Source: an uncultured Ruegeria sp.
GTDB taxonomy: Bacteria; Pseudomonadota; Alphaproteobacteria; Rhodobacterales; Rhodobacteraceae
Length of the DNA stretch: 64,000 nucleotides
Reading direction: 5' to 3'
NCBI RefSeq assembly: GCF_947504215.1
Contig: NZ_CANNGO010000015.1
Coordinates: 1 to 64,000 of the forward strand
Part shown: positions 62,163 to 64,000 of the stretch, piece after piece
How positions within the stretch are numbered: position 1 is the stretch's first letter
How the letters are laid out: every line of letters begins with the position of its first letter
Notes under the pieces: model-generated
Told to the model about the DNA's origin: nothing
Database searches by the model: none
The model's input: only the letters and a program-made list of their open reading frames with translations
Position numbers and translations under genes: made by a program

Positions 62163-62417
62163 TTCACGCGGGAAGAGATCGAGCGCTGGCATCACACACT
62201 TAAGAACCGCATCTCGTTGGAGAACGGCTTCCTGACCGGCGATCCCGAAGCACATGTTGTTGCCTTCGTCGGTTACTACAACCATCAACGCCGCCATGAG
62301 AGCTTCACAAATCTGACACCCGCCGATGTCTACACAGGCCGCAGCCAAACTATACTGCTTGAACCCGACAAGACAAAAGGCAGAAACATGAAACTAGGGC
62401 GCTTGAGATCCCTATAA
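62163..62417 (+). pseudogene. IS3-family transposase, C-terminal fragment
   Basis: About 85 codons matching the end of an IS3 orfB integrase core: E-I-E-R-W-H-H-T-L-K-N-R-I (with the last catalytic Glu), V-G-Y-Y-N-H-Q-R-R-H-E-S and L-T-P-A-D-V-Y-T-G-R. The rest of the transposase and any terminal repeats are absent. It lies directly after the aldehyde dehydrogenase stop, marking a rearrangement boundary before the bhc genes. Confidence 0.85.
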
Positions 62418-62508
62418 AGATGTAAACCGCCCTGTGCATTTTCCGGAGCCATTCTCAGCTCGTATATTTGCGCAGCGCCCTTGAAACCGAAGCGACGATT
62501 GGCGAAGA

Positions 62509-63345
62509 CTAATCGTCTTCGCCGTTTACCTTCGCCCCAGACGCACCCAGCCTTTGTGACAGCTCCTTTGCGGCGCCTCGGACAATATTGCCAATCTCAG
62601 CAAGCCTTTCGTCGGGCATACGATCCGCAGGCCCCGATACAGATATGCCTCCGACCGCCTCACCGAAAAAATCTATGATCGGGGCAGCGACACAGCGCAT
62701 TCCATGAGTTCTTTCTTCATCATCCAATGCCCATCCGCGGCGGCGGCTATGGTCGAGTTCAGCCAGCAGCTTTTCTTTGTCAAACAGCGTTTTCATAGTA
62801 AATTGCTCCAGTCTCGCATTGGGAAGGAGCTGGTCGATCCGCGCGCGATCATAGCAGGATAATAACGCTTTTCCGATCCCAGAAGCGTGAAGTGGCGTGC
62901 GTGTGCCAGGTTGAAAAAAGGCACGAATATTTGACTGTGTTTCAACCTGACTTAAGAAGATGATCTGGCCTTCACGTTCTATGCCGATATTAGCGGTTTC
63001 CCCGGTGGCTTCCATCAAGCCGCGCATGATCGGACGAGCGCGCTCTACGAGTGAGCTTCGATAGAGGAACGCCGAACCCAAACGAAACAGTTCTGGTCCG
63101 ACATGCCAAGTCTGGTTTTCTGGTTCCAGGTCTACGAGACGACGCTTTTCAAGCGTATTTAGTGTCCGGTAGGTCGTGGCAGGTGACATGTCCAAACGTT
63201 GGGCCAAATCCGACAGCGAAAGCCCTGGTTGCGAGGCAAGGGATTCAAGGATGTCTATCGCTCTATCGATTGACTGGTTCGTATTCTGTTCTGGCTTGTC
63301 GGTGAAGCTTTTCGGTCGCCCGCGTTTACGGTTTTCTGATGGCAT
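62509..63345 (-). CDS. bhcR: IclR-family regulator, probable BhcR
   Basis: A 278-residue IclR protein: basic N-terminus (K-R-G-R-P-K-S-F), winged helix at ~30-90 (L-S-D-L-A-Q-R-L-D-M-S-P-A-T-T-Y-R-T-L) and effector domain from ~105 with H-A-S-G-I-G-K-A-L-L. The ATG at 63345 is chosen; longer frames upstream lie in the AT-rich intergenic region. Divergence from the BhcA gene is the arrangement of bhcR, which senses glyoxylate and controls the beta-hydroxyaspartate cycle genes in Paracoccus and relatives. The name rests on that context. Confidence 0.85.
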   Translation of the reverse strand: MPSENRKRGRPKSFTDKPEQNTNQSIDRAIDILESLASQPGLSLSDLAQRLDMSPATTYRTLNTLEKRRLVDLEPENQTWHVGPELFRLGSAFLYRSSLVERARPIMRGLMEATGETANIGIEREGQIIFLSQVETQSNIRAFFQPGTRTPLHASGIGKALLSCYDRARIDQLLPNARLEQFTMKTLFDKEKLLAELDHSRRRGWALDDEERTHGMRCVAAPIIDFFGEAVGGISVSGPADRMPDERLAEIGNIVRGAAKELSQRLGASGAKVNGEDD

Positions 63346-63370
63346 TTCCCAGGTTTTCCTATTTTGACAA

Positions 63371-63464
63371 TTTTTCAATAGTCGTAATGGAATTGAAAAA
63401 ATATAACACATTATAAAAAAACGATAAATATACTTTCTTTCAGTTTTGAAAATATTTTTCAAAA
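63371..63464. promoter_or_regulatory. Inverted repeats in the bhcR-bhcA intergenic region
   Basis: TTTTGAAAA and TTTTCAAAA (63444-63464) form a perfect inverted repeat with a 3-base spacer. A second pair, TTTTTCAA (63371-63378) and TTGAAAAA (63393-63400), uses the same half-site with wider spacing. The 182-base intergenic region is very AT-rich. Two sites, one near each gene's promoter, fit control of both genes by the IclR protein. Confidence 0.6.
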
Positions 63465-63527
63465 AAATTGCCAGTTTGCGTCTCGCACACAATACTAGAG
63501 CCAGAATCATCGCAAACGAGGCACTCA

Positions 63528-64000
63528 ATGAGTTTTCAGAATCCTGTGTTCATTCCGGGGCCGACCAACATCCCCGAAAAGCTGCGCAAAGCGTGCGACA
63601 TGCCGACGATAGACCATCGGTCACCCTTGTTCGGTCGAATGCTTCATCCGGCGAGAAAGGGTGTTCAACGCGTGCTGAAAAGCCGAGACGCAGAAGTATT
63701 TTTCTTCCCGTCGTCCGGCACCGGTGGTTGGGAAACCGCGTTGACCAACACCTTGTCTGGGGGTGACAAGGTTTTAGCGGCGCGCAATGGTATGTTCTCT
63801 CATCGCTGGATCGATATGTGCAAGCGTCATGGGCTGGATGTTCAGATCGTCGAAACGCCTTGGGGAGAGGGCGTGCCTGCAGACCGCTACGAAGAGATTC
63901 TTGCCGCAGACAAAGCGCACGAAATCAAAGCAGTGCTGGCCACCCACAATGAAACCGCCACCGGTGTGAAATCTGACATCGCTGGTGTGCGTCGGTCCTT
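63528..64000 (+). CDS. bhcA: Aspartate-glyoxylate aminotransferase BhcA, 5' part (runs off the window)
   Basis: The first 157 codons of a class V aminotransferase: F-I-P-G-P-T-N-I-P-E-K-L-R at residues 8-20, F-P-S-S-G-T-G-G-W-E near 67 and A-T-H-N-E-T-A-T-G-V near 142. This matches BhcA, which makes glycine from glyoxylate using aspartate as donor in the beta-hydroxyaspartate cycle of glycolate assimilation. ACGAGG precedes the ATG. The PLP lysine and the expected bhcB, bhcC and bhcD genes would lie beyond the window edge. The frame is open to the last base. Confidence 0.88.
   Translation, partial: MSFQNPVFIPGPTNIPEKLRKACDMPTIDHRSPLFGRMLHPARKGVQRVLKSRDAEVFFFPSSGTGGWETALTNTLSGGDKVLAARNGMFSHRWIDMCKRHGLDVQIVETPWGEGVPADRYEEILAADKAHEIKAVLATHNETATGVKSDIAGVRRS

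Overview
The window reads as chromosomal or large-replicon DNA of a marine Rhodobacteraceae (Roseobacter-group alphaproteobacterium). The basis is family-level: divergent bhcR/bhcA genes of the beta-hydroxyaspartate cycle at the right edge, TRAP and several ABC uptake systems each with its own regulator, a polyamine importer beside an acetylpolyamine amidohydrolase, and a tyrosine recombinase fragment of a type common in this family. It is accessory-rich: intact catabolic islands alternate with stretches of broken genes.

Layout. 0-9 kb is decayed: an IS110-type transposase fragment sits in the 3' end of a homocysteine S-methyltransferase gene; then come an EamA transporter, an internally deleted tryptophanase/tyrosine phenol-lyase pseudogene, an unrecognised two-gene unit encoding a secreted CxxCH protein and a cysteine-rich partner, and a phage Mu F-like head-morphogenesis gene with a premature stop. 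9-18.1 kb is a coherent nitrogen/amide island: glutamine synthetase-like enzyme and RpiR regulator, divergent from N-formylglutamate amidohydrolase-like and isochorismatase-like hydrolases, a five-gene Liv-type ABC transporter and a formamidase/acetamidase. 18.9-22.1 kb holds a LysR regulator divergent from a luciferase-domain protein, a frameshifted binding protein and an SDR. 22.7-32.3 kb is a sugar or sugar-acid island: GntR/FCD regulator, xylose-type ABC transporter, GMC dehydrogenase with small subunit, aldehyde dehydrogenase, galactarolactone cycloisomerase-like enolase-superfamily enzyme and 2-keto-3-deoxygalactonate kinase. The order of activities resembles catabolism of 3,6-anhydro-L-galactose or a related galactose derivative.

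33.6-39.5 kb is the polyamine island (LuxR regulator divergent from potABCD plus acetylpolyamine amidohydrolase). 39.7-41.5 kb has an SRPBCC-ArsR pair and a BLUF blue-light protein. 42-46.5 kb is a metal and cytochrome island: MerT-like and GDCCVxC proteins behind a textbook MerR-type promoter, a frameshifted merR, then cytochrome c, CopC, CopD, cytochrome c and a frameshifted isoprenylcysteine methyltransferase-like gene. 46.6-54.2 kb carries a reductive-dehalogenase-like corrinoid/Fe-S protein whose 5' end abuts a tyrosine integrase fragment, a PLP decarboxylase, an atypical SDR, a PNPOx-ferredoxin reductase fusion and a GST, with a divergent LysR. 54.7-62.2 kb has a TRAP transporter divergent from a MocR regulator, an epoxide hydrolase-type enzyme and an aldehyde dehydrogenase, then an IS3 fragment. 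62.5-64 kb has bhcR and the start of bhcA.

Inverted repeats or promoter signatures next to regulators are visible at 11.17, 19.81, 22.67, 39.73, 42.66 and 63.4 kb. Four genes carry apparent single frameshifts and one carries a nonsense codon, so either decay is under way or the assembly has indel errors. I saw no rRNA, no convincing tRNA and no CRISPR array. All functional calls are from reading motifs by eye; no database search was run.
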